This document shows positions 7,526 to 16,848 of a DNA stretch of 64,000 bases, one piece after another. The notes beneath the pieces were generated by a model. The model worked only from the letters and a program-made list of their open reading frames with translations. It was not told where the DNA came from and searched no databases. Position numbers and translations under genes: made by a program. The DNA is from Planctomycetota bacterium (GTDB lineage: Bacteria > Planctomycetota > Phycisphaerae > Phycisphaerales > UBA5793): contig JABFGK010000001.1 in assembly GCA_013112555.1 (NCBI GenBank), positions 434,001 through 498,000 on the forward strand. Direction: 5' to 3'. Positions within the stretch are counted from its first letter, which is position 1, and every line of letters begins with the position of its first letter.

Positions 7526-10500
7526 ACATCGGAATCTCCCCACTCACAAATCGAATCGACATAGGCTGCCGAGCCGTCGCGGAGCCAGGGGTCGAGTTGG
7601 GCGTGGTCTTTGAGTTGTTGGCCGCGGAATCGGGAGACGAGTGCGTAAGTGCAGGCAATGTCAGGGCATGCAGACATGTCCGTCCAGAGTTTCTCGAACT
7701 GGCACACCGGATAGATATCCTCCTGGGCATGCCCCCAGCGCTTCTTGACATCCTTCAATGTCACATACGTCGGCATGCGCTGAGCGAATGCGCGAACGGC
7801 CTCCTGAACCGTCGGACTCCCTGCCAGCACCTCATCCCGACCCACACCAAACGCTGCAAGTAGTTGGTCAATGTCGATCCAGACGGTGGCCGAATTGTAA
7901 TATGACAGTTTGTATTCATCGTCGTCGGTCGGCAACGCCAGGCCCTCGACCATCCGCAGGTTGCCATCAATACGAGCCAGCCCGCCGCCACGATCCTCGA
8001 TACGACGCGTGATGACTTCATAGGTTAAACAGGAACCGCTTTGTGCATGAAGCCCAAGCAAGGCCGGATCGACATCTGCCCCGACGGTATCGATGTTATG
8101 AAGCATGAGGTATTGCAGGTTCGGATACTGCTGCATGAGTGATGCCAGCACGCCGTTGACGAGCATGTTCGGCACCGGATACCAATGCCCGGTCGGGTGC
8201 AGACACTGCAACGGCAGGTTGTCCGTGTAGTCGCTCGCCTCACCCATCGACTTGGCCCACGCAATCAGGGCTGCGTTCAAGCTCTCTCGAACTTTTTGCT
8301 GACGATCATCAAGGATCTGTTGCCGGGTCTGTTCCCACGCAAAGCGCAGGTCTCGCTCGGTTGGGATCATTCGCAGGCCGACGGGCGTGCCTTTCGACAG
8401 CAAAAGAGTGTGATCCTGAAACTTCGCGTTCAGCGACTCGATAGCCCCGCGCAAAGGCTCATATGTCAGATAGCCCGATGTAATAACGTGCGGCAGGGGA
8501 GCGGTGCCGACTGTCTGCCCGATGTGACGACTCTTGGCAAGATGAATGTCAATAAACGAGCGGAAGCGGCCACCGAGTTTAACAAAGGGGTCGAGCGCCT
8601 TCACCACGCCGGCCCCGCCGGTCCAGCGGCTCCCAACCCCGCCGGCCATGCTCACCACGGCAACGGCCTCTTCCCGCAGGAGATCGATCCCGACCTGACG
8701 ATGCCTGTCTACATGATGACCGCCACGCATGTCGACGACGTCGCTCGGCCTCGCATCCTCAATCACCGTATCTGCAGGACGTCGATTCTGTGCCAGGCCG
8801 ATGACACCGGCCTTCAAATCGGATCGAATCTGTTCGTGCACCTTGCGATCGAAGCCCCATGTATCCAGGAGTCTGCCTAACTGTTTCGCATCTGCCGGTT
8901 CGGCCGTCGGAGCCGATGCTGATGTGGCTGCGAACTGCCTGTTCGAGCCATCAGTTTCAATCCTGTTTAACGCTGCCACTGAGCCGACTTCATTGATGGA
9001 AAAGTCGTAGACCACAGGGTCCATGGCAAACGGCAGCGCGTGATGCAGGTCATGTTTAACCTCACGCATCATCTGTTGCATGTAGTCCTTTGCAGCCGGC
9101 TGGATGGCGGGGTCGAAGATGAAGCCCATCCCACCGCCTGACAACCCGCCGAGCATCCAGAAGCCCCAGAACTGAGAGCCGAAGCGTGCGCCGGCATTGG
9201 CAATCAACCGTTCCGTGTACTCGTTGGTCACCCAGGGAATGATGCGATTCAACGGATCAAGGAAGTTGTGGGTGGTCAGGTTGCCGAGCCTCTTGATATC
9301 ACCGGTCCTCAGTGACTCCAGAATGCCATCAAACGTCTGCGCTGCGTCGGCGCGGGCCTGCCATTCCTCAGGCAGTCGCAAGAGGTATTTCTCGGTGACG
9401 AGTTCAAGAATCGGCCCGACGTCCTGTGCCATCCCGCCGTAGACCAGGACGAGGCTGGATTGCAATGCGTGTCGCGCTTCTTGAGAAATGTCATCCTTCA
9501 GAATCGTGTGATTCGGCAGGAGTCGCCCGCGACTGATGCCATATTCCGGATCCCCCTGCGTTGCTTCGCACCCTTCGATCAGTTTGATATCCGGCCACAG
9601 TCCGCCTGAGTCCTGCCAGCCGCCGCCGGACCCACCGAGCCATTCGCCGAGGATCGCACGGGCTGCAACGAGCCGGCGATCCGGCTCAGCCAACGGCCCT
9701 TCCAGTGCATCAATCTGCCCCGTTGCGCGCATGCACAGCGAGATGAGAGACGCAAGCAGATTTGTCGATACAGCGAGTCTCGACCCGCGCGGAATGTTGT
9801 TCACCTGACTGACGATCTCAATGCCGCACGGCCGACATGACGAGTCAGCCTTGTCTGTGGGCAGTATCTGAGCGAGCACGTCCTCGATCCCGTATGCGGT
9901 TCCCTCCAGGCTCGGCGGGATGAGGCCGGCTGCAATGACGGCTGCCTTCAACAGCCCGAGATAATCGCGGGCAAAGTCAAAGACTTCACTGACCGTCTCG
10001 ATCTCAGCCTCAGCCTGCAGGTCAACACTCACCAGGCGCAAGACCGGTTTGTCAATCAGCCGAAAGGTCGTTTCAATGGGCGGACGAGGGGAAGAATCTC
10101 GGCCGCGCACGCCGAGGTCAACGGAGACGTTGAGAACCCGAGCACCCTCTGGGTAATCCATGCCGAGAAAGAAGATGTCACTCCAGCCACTGTGCGACAG
10201 ATCCATCCGGACCGGGGTCCGCTCGACAAGGGAAGCGCCGGCATCCATCAACTCAGGTCTGATCTTCAACAGATGATCAGCCGGCGACGCCACCTGGAAC
10301 ATCCATTGGTTCCCTGCAGAGTGACGAACACTGTGTCGAACCTGGTCTGCCAGCGTTTGGAAGCCGAGTTTGTGATAGGCCTCTGCCAATGCACTGCTGA
10401 GCGCATCACTCGGGCCGACTCGTTCCCATTCTGCCTGAAAGCAGTCGATGGCTTCGGCAAATCGGCGATCAAAGACGAGTTCAACCCCCTCGACCGGGAT

Positions 10501-10734
10501 CAGGTGATGGCTGCAGCCGCTGTGCTGCGGCAGGTAGTAGCGGTGGATCGCATACAGGAAGAAGAGCGCGCGCACGCGCTCGTACAGGTTATCGCATGAG
10601 CGGCGAAACGTGTCCAGATGTTCAATTGCGTCCAGGAGGGCTTCCTGATCGGCATGAGTGCAATACTCGTCGAGACTCCTATCCCTGACGAGCTTGTCCG
10701 GCGAGGTGATGATGTCAATCAGTGGATGGCTCAA
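7507..10734 (-). CDS. Bifunctional GHMP sugar kinase / UTP-type sugar-1-phosphate nucleotidyltransferase fusion
   Basis: A 1075-residue protein with two enzymatic halves. Residues about 170-580 resemble L-fucokinase-type GHMP kinases: RMDLSHSGWSD at 176-186 (usual R-x-DLxGGWSD), the phosphate-loop equivalent IPRGSRLAVSTNLLASL at 314-330, GGGWQDSGGLWPDIKL at 370-384 and LSGGGMGFIF at 531-540. Residues about 690-1010 resemble UDP-sugar pyrophosphorylases: AGGVGSRWTGGAGVVKAL at 697-714 as nucleotide loop, then MLHNIDTVGADVDP and VITRRIEDRGGGLARIDG. The first 165 residues are unassigned. Such an enzyme would phosphorylate a free sugar at C1 and convert it to an NDP-sugar. In FKP of Bacteroides and plants the order is pyrophosphorylase then kinase, so this order is reversed. 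The sugar is unknown. Confidence 0.85.
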   Translation of the reverse strand: MSHPLIDIITSPDKLVRDRSLDEYCTHADQEALLDAIEHLDTFRRSCDNLYERVRALFFLYAIHRYYLPQHSGCSHHLIPVEGVELVFDRRFAEAIDCFQAEWERVGPSDALSSALAEAYHKLGFQTLADQVRHSVRHSAGNQWMFQVASPADHLLKIRPELMDAGASLVERTPVRMDLSHSGWSDIFFLGMDYPEGARVLNVSVDLGVRGRDSSPRPPIETTFRLIDKPVLRLVSVDLQAEAEIETVSEVFDFARDYLGLLKAAVIAAGLIPPSLEGTAYGIEDVLAQILPTDKADSSCRPCGIEIVSQVNNIPRGSRLAVSTNLLASLISLCMRATGQIDALEGPLAEPDRRLVAARAILGEWLGGSGGGWQDSGGLWPDIKLIEGCEATQGDPEYGISRGRLLPNHTILKDDISQEARHALQSSLVLVYGGMAQDVGPILELVTEKYLLRLPEEWQARADAAQTFDGILESLRTGDIKRLGNLTTHNFLDPLNRIIPWVTNEYTERLIANAGARFGSQFWGFWMLGGLSGGGMGFIFDPAIQPAAKDYMQQMMREVKHDLHHALPFAMDPVVYDFSINEVGSVAALNRIETDGSNRQFAATSASAPTAEPADAKQLGRLLDTWGFDRKVHEQIRSDLKAGVIGLAQNRRPADTVIEDARPSDVVDMRGGHHVDRHRQVGIDLLREEAVAVVSMAGGVGSRWTGGAGVVKALDPFVKLGGRFRSFIDIHLAKSRHIGQTVGTAPLPHVITSGYLTYEPLRGAIESLNAKFQDHTLLLSKGTPVGLRMIPTERDLRFAWEQTRQQILDDRQQKVRESLNAALIAWAKSMGEASDYTDNLPLQCLHPTGHWYPVPNMLVNGVLASLMQQYPNLQYLMLHNIDTVGADVDPALLGLHAQSGSCLTYEVITRRIEDRGGGLARIDGNLRMVEGLALPTDDDEYKLSYYNSATVWIDIDQLLAAFGVGRDEVLAGSPTVQEAVRAFAQRMPTYVTLKDVKKRWGHAQEDIYPVCQFEKLWTDMSACPDIACTYALVSRFRGQQLKDHAQLDPWLRDGSAAYVDSICEWGDSDVGQVET

Positions 10735-11214
10735 CGGCTGCTTTGCCTCGCGATCACTCGAGTGCCTGTGTCGGGTGGTTACTGGGCGAGTGTATCGGCT
10801 TGCCGCATGAGAATCACACCGGGCCGAGGCACCATCCCTGGCGGGAGATCGGTGGTGACAGAGGGATCTGAGCCGGTTTGCTCACTGTGCAGGAAGGCGC
10901 AGTAGGGAAGATATCAGCAGTCCATTGGCACCCTGCTGTGGCTGTTTCCATCAGGTTATCGGAGCATACGGAGACATCGTGAGACCCCCGGTTTCCGGGG
11001 CGAGGCTCGCCAGGATCACAGGTACGGTCCGGTTTGAGTATATTGCACGCTGTTTGTGGCTTTTTTACTGATATGGGGTGGTTCGTGTTTGAAGTCTGCC
11101 TGATTCCCATTAATATGGTCTCTGAAGTACCATCTCTCACGCGGCAACACGAACACGCATACGAACACGACCGAGTCCCAACGTACAGACCGATCGAGCT
11201 GGACGGGGTGTCAG
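10735..11214. other. Intergenic region with tandem hairpins
   Basis: This divergent intergenic region of 480 bp separates the kinase fusion gene from the pseudopilin operon. I see no convincing gene. Two adjacent stem-loops are present: CCCCGG-TTT-CCGGGG (10986-11000) and GGCGAG-G-CTCGCC (10999-11011). It should hold promoters for both flanking genes, but no clear -35/-10 pair stood out. Confidence 0.6.
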
Positions 11215-12000
11215 ATGAACCGGCCACAGCGGGCGCATAATACGATTCAGACGCGCCAGGGCGGGTTCACCTTGCTGGAAGTGCTTGTTACAGTTGCAAT
11301 TACCATTGTTCTTATTGCACTCTTGCTCCCGGCACTCGTGTCAGTTCGGAGTCGCTCGCGGGCTTTCAATTGCCAGATGAACCTCCGGAGTGTGTGTTTC
11401 GACTTCGAGGCATTTGCCAGCCCGGTGGTGATGATGGATCGCGGTGACGACGAAACAGCCCCTGGGTTGTCAAGAGATCAGTTCCGATTAGAGACTTTTT
11501 TGGAGTCTCAGTACCAGATTCATGAGTTCTGGAGCAGGCCGAGTTCTCGGATGGTCATGTCGACCCGAGAGCTTGGCGTGATGGCGTGCCCGGAAGTCAA
11601 CGAAACGGTGCAGTTGCAGTCAGATACGGCTTGCCGGGATGGGGCAGTGACTCCTCCGCAGGCTGTGTCTTATTCGATGAATCTGCGGCTGGACCGGGCA
11701 GAAGATACGGTTAATGGCATATGGGTGACCCGACCGGTGCGGCTGGACGATTTGGTGCTTCAGGTACCATCTCTCCCGCTGGTCTGGGACACGGATGGGG
11801 CCGTCGCGGCTGAGCGGAGCATTACGGCGCACTATTCTGCGCCGCCGGGCGACGCGGCTGCACCGTATGGGCGGGGGCGGGAGTGGTTCCCAGCAATTGG
11901 CCGGCACGGCCAACTCCAGGTGGGTTTTGTCAGTGGGGAGGTACTGGCGGCAACCGAGCCTTTAGAGCAGGCAAGTTGGCAGTGGACATATAACCCATGA
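11215..12000 (+). CDS. Type II secretion/type IV pilus pseudopilin-like protein
   Basis: The 261-residue protein starts with a short basic leader and the prepilin peptidase site GGFTLLEVLV (cleavage after Gly, then methylatable Phe and Glu at +5), followed by a hydrophobic helix TVAITIVLIALLLPALVSV. The remainder is a soluble domain ending in HGQLQVGFVSGEVLAATEP, a pattern like the C-terminal end of planctomycete DUF1559-type pseudopilins. It is expected to be cleaved by a PilD-type peptidase and placed in the membrane or in a pseudopilus. It is first in a run of four close genes with a histidine kinase 49 bp downstream, so it may be part of the sensed or regulated structure. The matching ATPase gene type is at 49376-51079. 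Confidence 0.85.
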   Translation: MNRPQRAHNTIQTRQGGFTLLEVLVTVAITIVLIALLLPALVSVRSRSRAFNCQMNLRSVCFDFEAFASPVVMMDRGDDETAPGLSRDQFRLETFLESQYQIHEFWSRPSSRMVMSTRELGVMACPEVNETVQLQSDTACRDGAVTPPQAVSYSMNLRLDRAEDTVNGIWVTRPVRLDDLVLQVPSLPLVWDTDGAVAAERSITAHYSAPPGDAAAPYGRGREWFPAIGRHGQLQVGFVSGEVLAATEPLEQASWQWTYNP

Positions 12001-12049
12001 TGGCAGCTGGATAATGAGATGAGCAGTCATTCCGAATAGGCGAGCGGTC

Positions 12050-13516
12050 ATGAGTCTGATGGCAAAGTTGACCGTGTTGTCCTCATTGCTTGTGATGGTC
12101 GCCGTCATGAGCGTTGGGGTGCCATCGTGGGCGGTAGCACAAACCGACCGCGACATCCTCGGTGCGCAGTCACTTTTGATGTCCTATCTGGGTACGTTGG
12201 ACCGGATACAAAGCGGCTTTCGGGTTGAAATGGGGGGACTTGCAAGCGGATCGATCGGGGCTGCCGATCGCGACCGGTTTGCACAACACAGCGAACAGGT
12301 GCAGTTAGCCGTGCGAACATTGGAACAGTCGCCGGCATTTCGCCGGTTTGCCGGGACGGGTCTCGTGGGGGTTCTGACACGGCACTTGCAGATGACCAGA
12401 GATCGTTTTGATGAGGCAGTCGAGCAGCTGGGACAGGAAGAATCCGGCGAACTCGTCAATGCTGCGCAGGAGCAATATGCCAAACTGGAGGTCGTCCTCG
12501 ATCTGATCCGGGAGCAACTCAACGAGGATCTGTACGTGGCCATCAGGCACAGCCATGACAGCAAGACCGTTGTCAATCGGGTTTTTCTCGCCTCGTTTCT
12601 GTCTGCCTCACTGGTGTGTGCCCTGGCACTGCTTCTCCTGAGACGGTGGATTCTCGTGCCGGTTCTTGCGTTGCGACAAGCCGCGCGAGAGATTTCGTTG
12701 GGGAATCTTGAGTATCGGATCCCCGTGACTGGACGCGACGAGCTTGGGGCTTTGTCACAGGAAGTGAACCAGATGGCAGCGACGATTGCCAAAATGCAGG
12801 CCGAAGCAGTGGTGCAGGAGCGGTTTTCAACCCTCGGTCAGATTACGCGCACGCTGGCTCACAATCTGCGCAATCCTCTGGCCGGGATCAGGAGCATCGC
12901 CGAGGCCACCCGACTCGAACTGGATCAGGAATCACAGTTCTACGAGGATCAAACGCTGATCATTCAAACTGTGGATCGGTTTGAGCGCTGGCTCAATGAA
13001 CTCTTGCGGTCGTCGACTCCGGTTTCGCTGGAGACGAGAATGGAGTCACCTGCGGCGGTCCTGGCCGGCGTTCGCGAAGCACACCTGCCGATGGCCAAGG
13101 CCAAGTCAGTTGATCTGGAGTTGGACGTCAGTGATGCTCCGGAGCAGGCGTCGTTTGATGCAGCGCATATCGAACAGGCACTGGTTGCATTGACGACAAA
13201 CGCGCTTGAGGCCGTGGCCGAAGGTGGCACCGTGCATATCGGGGCCGAACATATTGCTCAAAACGGTTGGTGGCGCGTCACGGTCTCGGACTCGGGCCCG
13301 GGGCTTGAGCCGGAGGTGGCCAAGCACGTATTTCGGCCGTACTTTACGACAAAGGCACACGGAACCGGCTGTGGTCTGGCTCTTGTCAGCAATGTCGTGC
13401 AGGCGCATCAGGGGCGAGTCGATGTCGGTCGATCAGAGCGACTTGGCGGTGCGGAATTCAGACTGGAACTCCCGGTCGCCCACCGGAGTGAATTGGACGG
13501 GGAGCAACGCGACTGA
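12050..13516 (+). CDS. Membrane sensor histidine kinase (HAMP, HisKA, HATPase)
   Basis: A protein of 488 residues. Membrane helix 1 is at about 5-25 and helix 2 at about 178-197, enclosing an extracytoplasmic, mostly helical sensor domain of about 150 residues. HAMP follows (200-250), then the dimerisation domain with the phospho-acceptor His271 in LAHNLRNPLAGI, and a HATPase domain with the N box ALVALTTNALEAV, G1 DSGPGL, and the C-terminal FRPYFTTKAHGTGCGLAL with LVSNVVQAHQG. It should autophosphorylate in response to an envelope signal and pass phosphate to the regulator encoded next. The stop and the next start overlap by one base (TGATG), implying translational coupling. Confidence 0.93.
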   Translation: MSLMAKLTVLSSLLVMVAVMSVGVPSWAVAQTDRDILGAQSLLMSYLGTLDRIQSGFRVEMGGLASGSIGAADRDRFAQHSEQVQLAVRTLEQSPAFRRFAGTGLVGVLTRHLQMTRDRFDEAVEQLGQEESGELVNAAQEQYAKLEVVLDLIREQLNEDLYVAIRHSHDSKTVVNRVFLASFLSASLVCALALLLLRRWILVPVLALRQAAREISLGNLEYRIPVTGRDELGALSQEVNQMAATIAKMQAEAVVQERFSTLGQITRTLAHNLRNPLAGIRSIAEATRLELDQESQFYEDQTLIIQTVDRFERWLNELLRSSTPVSLETRMESPAAVLAGVREAHLPMAKAKSVDLELDVSDAPEQASFDAAHIEQALVALTTNALEAVAEGGTVHIGAEHIAQNGWWRVTVSDSGPGLEPEVAKHVFRPYFTTKAHGTGCGLALVSNVVQAHQGRVDVGRSERLGGAEFRLELPVAHRSELDGEQRD

Positions 13517-15006
13517 TGGCACGCATCATCGTACTTGACGACGAACTGCTGCTTCGGCGATCGATTCGGCGCGCGCTGGAGAAGGTCGGCCATCGCGTGT
13601 TTGAGGCCGAGCACATCGAGCCTGCGCTCAGAACCGCACGTGATCAGGAAGTGGATGTGGTCATCACCGACCTGCACCTCGGCTCAGAGAACGGTCTGGA
13701 CTTCGTCAGAGCGCTGCGTGATCGAGGATTCGACGGCGGCATTATTATCATGACGGCTTACGCCACGGTCGAGAGTGCCGTGGACGGGATGCGGCAGGGG
13801 GCAGATGAGTACCTCCAGAAACCGTTGTCACTTGAGGAACTCCTTCTGCTGGTCGAACGCACACTGGACCATCGTCGCATGCGTGGCCGACTCAGCGTAT
13901 ACGAGCAGGTCGAGCGATATGCGCGACTGGAAAACGAACTCACCGGGTCGAGTCGTGCGTGGCTGGAAACCCTTGAGACTGCCGAACGAATGGCGGCACG
14001 GGCTGCGATGTCTGAGACGGGTGCCGTGACGTTACTGCTCACCGGCGAAACGGGCACCGGCAAGGGGAGTCTGGCCCGGCACATCCACCATTGCATTCGG
14101 GCTGGAAGCGGCCCGCTGGTCCAGATCCGATGCTACGCCCTGCCTGCCAGTACGATCGATAATGAGTTGTTCGGCCGAGACGGCAGTGCCTACATGGGAT
14201 CCGAGCCGTTGCGCCAGGGGCTCTTCGAAACATCGCGAGGCGGAACCTTCTTTCTGGACGGCATTGCTGAACTGTCGCTGCCCCTGCAATCGAAACTTCT
14301 GGCAGTCATCGAACGGGCCCAGGACACGCCGACACAGCCGTCAGATGATCCAAAGAGCAGGGCGGATTCGTCAAGTATGCTACTGATTGCCTCAGCATCA
14401 ACGGACCTTGCAGAGAAGGTGCAGTGCGGGGCATTCCGAGAGGACTTGTTCTACCGACTCAATGTCATGTCCCTGCAACTGCCGCCCCTGCGCGACCGGG
14501 AAGGGGATGCACTCCTGCTGGCCGAGACGTTTTGCAGCCGCTACGGAAAAGAAGTCGGCCGGCCTGACCTCACGATCGCTGCCGACGCGAAGGCTGCGAT
14601 CGAGAACCACTCCTGGCCCGGGAATATTCGAGAGTTGGCCAACGCTATTCAACGGGCGGCACTGATGGCTCGGGACACTGCGATCACAGCATCCGACCTC
14701 GGAATCAGCCCCGGTTCAAGGCCCACTGTGATCAGTGCTTCGGGCGAGGCCGATAACGGAGGCTTCGGCAAGGCAAAGGAAAAGAACCTGAAGGTGTCAT
14801 CGAAGAATCGTGTGACATTTGACTTTTCGAGTGGTCCCATCCACCTTGAAGAGATGGAGAAGAATCTGCTGCGGTCAGCACTCGTACAGGCTCGCGGGAA
14901 CGTGACGCAGGCTGCGAAGCTGGTCGGGATGACGCGAAGTGCCATGCGGTACCGCATTGAACGCCATCAACTTGATGAGCAGATCATGGAGAAGCAATCA
15001 TCATGA
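13516..15006 (+). CDS. NtrC-type response regulator with degenerate sigma-54 activator motifs
   Basis: A 496-residue protein in three domains. The receiver (1-120) is intact: acidic pair D8/D9, phospho-acceptor D52, T80 and K102. The AAA+ domain (about 143-396) has a good Walker A GETGTGKG (177-184), arginine-finger region FREDLFYRLNVM and sensor II WPGNIRELAN. However, the sigma-54-contacting GAFTGA loop reads SAYMGS (224-229), and the Walker B segment reads FFLDGIAEL, with Gly in place of the catalytic Glu. The C-terminal helix-turn-helix is Fis-like (NVTQAAKLVGMTRSAMRYRI). So it probably binds DNA and is phosphorylated by the adjacent kinase, but may not remodel sigma-54 polymerase in the standard way. 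It overlaps the next gene by ATGA. Confidence 0.92.
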   Translation: MARIIVLDDELLLRRSIRRALEKVGHRVFEAEHIEPALRTARDQEVDVVITDLHLGSENGLDFVRALRDRGFDGGIIIMTAYATVESAVDGMRQGADEYLQKPLSLEELLLLVERTLDHRRMRGRLSVYEQVERYARLENELTGSSRAWLETLETAERMAARAAMSETGAVTLLLTGETGTGKGSLARHIHHCIRAGSGPLVQIRCYALPASTIDNELFGRDGSAYMGSEPLRQGLFETSRGGTFFLDGIAELSLPLQSKLLAVIERAQDTPTQPSDDPKSRADSSSMLLIASASTDLAEKVQCGAFREDLFYRLNVMSLQLPPLRDREGDALLLAETFCSRYGKEVGRPDLTIAADAKAAIENHSWPGNIRELANAIQRAALMARDTAITASDLGISPGSRPTVISASGEADNGGFGKAKEKNLKVSSKNRVTFDFSSGPIHLEEMEKNLLRSALVQARGNVTQAAKLVGMTRSAMRYRIERHQLDEQIMEKQSS

Positions 15007-16526
15007 GCGTGCGCCGCCTCACATTCTGCAGCCTGACAGCATGGCCCGTCATGTTCGGCGTGGTGATGACGGCCGCTGCTGATGACCCCGTAATCCATCG
15101 GGATAGCCAGGGTGACGCGGTGTTTCGGCGTACCGACTTCCTCGCCGACGGCGACCTGAATCCGTTGACGATCGCACCGGACATTCGTGAAGTCCGGTAT
15201 GGTTTCTGGAACACGAATACGCCACTCACCGATCCCTACAAGGGGCGATGGACTGAGGACGATGACGCCGGCATCTGGAGGCTCGATCTCCTGTTCGATG
15301 GACTCGTTCAGCCTCCAGGCCCCATCGGACTCAGCGGCCCGACATATGACCCCTTCCAATACGGTCCCAGCCCGGTCTACGGCTACCTTGAACTTGATCT
15401 TGACGATGAACTGGAGACCGGCGGCGAAGTTGAGAATGTCGCCAATCGGTACATGGGCAACGTAGCCAGGTTCGGTAGTCGCCCACGCGGCGTTCTTGGT
15501 CAGTCAATCGCGTTCATCGGCTCCGATCTGGATGGAGAACTCTTGACCCCGCCGTATGTCGAACGCTCAGGCGAGGAAGTCCACTTCTCACTGTGCGGGT
15601 GCCAGGACTACCAGGTGACGCAGACGTTCGGCGATCCATCGCCTGATACCTTTGACGAGGGTGATGTCTGGCTCCTGGAAGGCCGGTTCCTGCACCGATC
15701 ACACGTCTTTACGCCGTACAGTTTCGCCTTCGGGGGAAGCAGTTCCGGCGAGTATGACCCACTCATCGAACTTCGGATCGAACATGATTTCCAGTCTGAC
15801 GTGACCATGCTCTCGATCGTCTGCGCAGCAACCCCTGAGGGGGCCGCCCTGCTGACCGGTGAGCCTCAGCAGGCGCTGGACCTGGATGCCTCAAATCATG
15901 TGAGTCTGCTCGAGTTCCTGTTTGACATGCAGTTCACCGCACAGTTTGGGAGCGATCCCGGCCCCGGCACGTCATTCGACCTCGTTCGCGCGTGGGCAGA
16001 CGGCGACCACGATGACCTGTACGATTTCTTTGAGGTCGAAGACTGGGAAGTGAATGCACTTTTCGGCACGGCGTATCTTGAGCAGGATCCGATCGCGCAC
16101 TATGTCTGGACTGACGTTGGGTTCGGGTTGCAGTTCGGCGATGTCACCGGGGACGGAGAAGTCACGAAAGCAGACCAGAACGCCATCATGAATGCTGTGC
16201 GCCATGCCGATGGCCGCGGCCCCGACACGGATCGACTCGCCAATGGGCAAGTCGTACTGGACGCATTCGGCCTGAACTTTGCGCTCTACGACCTCACCTA
16301 TACCGGGGCCGTCAATGCCATCGATCTGGAAGCGATCGGGTATGACAAACCCGGCGACATCAATCTGGATCGACAGGTCACGTATGCTGATCTGAGAATG
16401 GCCGACGACATGCGCGGATCCATCGCGGGCGATGTCATCTTCAATCCCGCTGCCGACATGGACAACAACGGGATCATCAGCAAAGCAGACCTCCAGATCA
16501 TTTATCAGATCATTAAGGACAACTAG
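15003..16526 (+). CDS. Secreted protein with C-terminal dockerin type I-like repeats
   Basis: The 507-residue product begins with a signal-like segment (LTFCSLTAWPVMFGVVMTAAA). The bulk is not recognised. The C-terminus has at least three calcium-loop duplicated segments of dockerin type: GDVTGDGEVTKADQNAIMNA, GDINLDRQVTYADLRMADDM and ADMDNNGIISKADLQIIYQI. Dockerin-like repeats bind Ca2+ and in clostridia dock onto cohesins; in planctomycetes the partner is not established. The start codon overlaps the regulator stop (ATGA), so the protein is made with the two-component system, either as its output or as part of the sensed structure. No cohesin gene is in the window. Confidence 0.85.
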   Translation: MSVRRLTFCSLTAWPVMFGVVMTAAADDPVIHRDSQGDAVFRRTDFLADGDLNPLTIAPDIREVRYGFWNTNTPLTDPYKGRWTEDDDAGIWRLDLLFDGLVQPPGPIGLSGPTYDPFQYGPSPVYGYLELDLDDELETGGEVENVANRYMGNVARFGSRPRGVLGQSIAFIGSDLDGELLTPPYVERSGEEVHFSLCGCQDYQVTQTFGDPSPDTFDEGDVWLLEGRFLHRSHVFTPYSFAFGGSSSGEYDPLIELRIEHDFQSDVTMLSIVCAATPEGAALLTGEPQQALDLDASNHVSLLEFLFDMQFTAQFGSDPGPGTSFDLVRAWADGDHDDLYDFFEVEDWEVNALFGTAYLEQDPIAHYVWTDVGFGLQFGDVTGDGEVTKADQNAIMNAVRHADGRGPDTDRLANGQVVLDAFGLNFALYDLTYTGAVNAIDLEAIGYDKPGDINLDRQVTYADLRMADDMRGSIAGDVIFNPAADMDNNGIISKADLQIIYQIIKDN

Positions 16527-16848
16527 GTCCCGTGTGCACTGAGCCGCGTTGAGGACACCCCTCAAGAGGGGGCTATTCATCAGTCACCCAACGCTGCTTC
16601 CCGGTTTCTTGCCGGGCGCACTGTGCCTGCGGCGATTGCTGATAACAGCCATCTCGGTGCTTATTTAACCCATCTGCATTCGCAGACGAGTATCGACGAA
16701 CCCCCACAATGTTTCCCGTTGACCGCCCTGCCAGGGGTGTGGTACACATAGGGCCACACGACCGCTGTGTGGGCTTTTTCGTTGCTTGCAAGCGGCCATT
16801 CGATAGAAGCGGCTCAACTCACAGAACTGGCACCCGTGACTCGTCACC
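16527..16848. other. Intergenic region with hairpin and terminator
   Basis: No gene is seen in these 322 bp. A short CCCCTCAAGAGGGG stem-loop (16558-16571) lies just past the dockerin gene, and a terminator-like hairpin with a T-run lies further downstream (16751-16779). Confidence 0.6.
16751..16779 (+). terminator. Rho-independent terminator
   Basis: Stem CCACAC / GTGTGG with a 7-base loop, followed by GCTTTTT. It probably ends transcripts from the two-component/dockerin operon before the ABC exporter gene. Confidence 0.65.

Noticed and set aside
11034..11240. 68-codon plus-strand frame upstream of the pseudopilin gene
   Set aside because: Non-ATG start, no ribosome-binding site, runs into the pseudopilin start in another frame.
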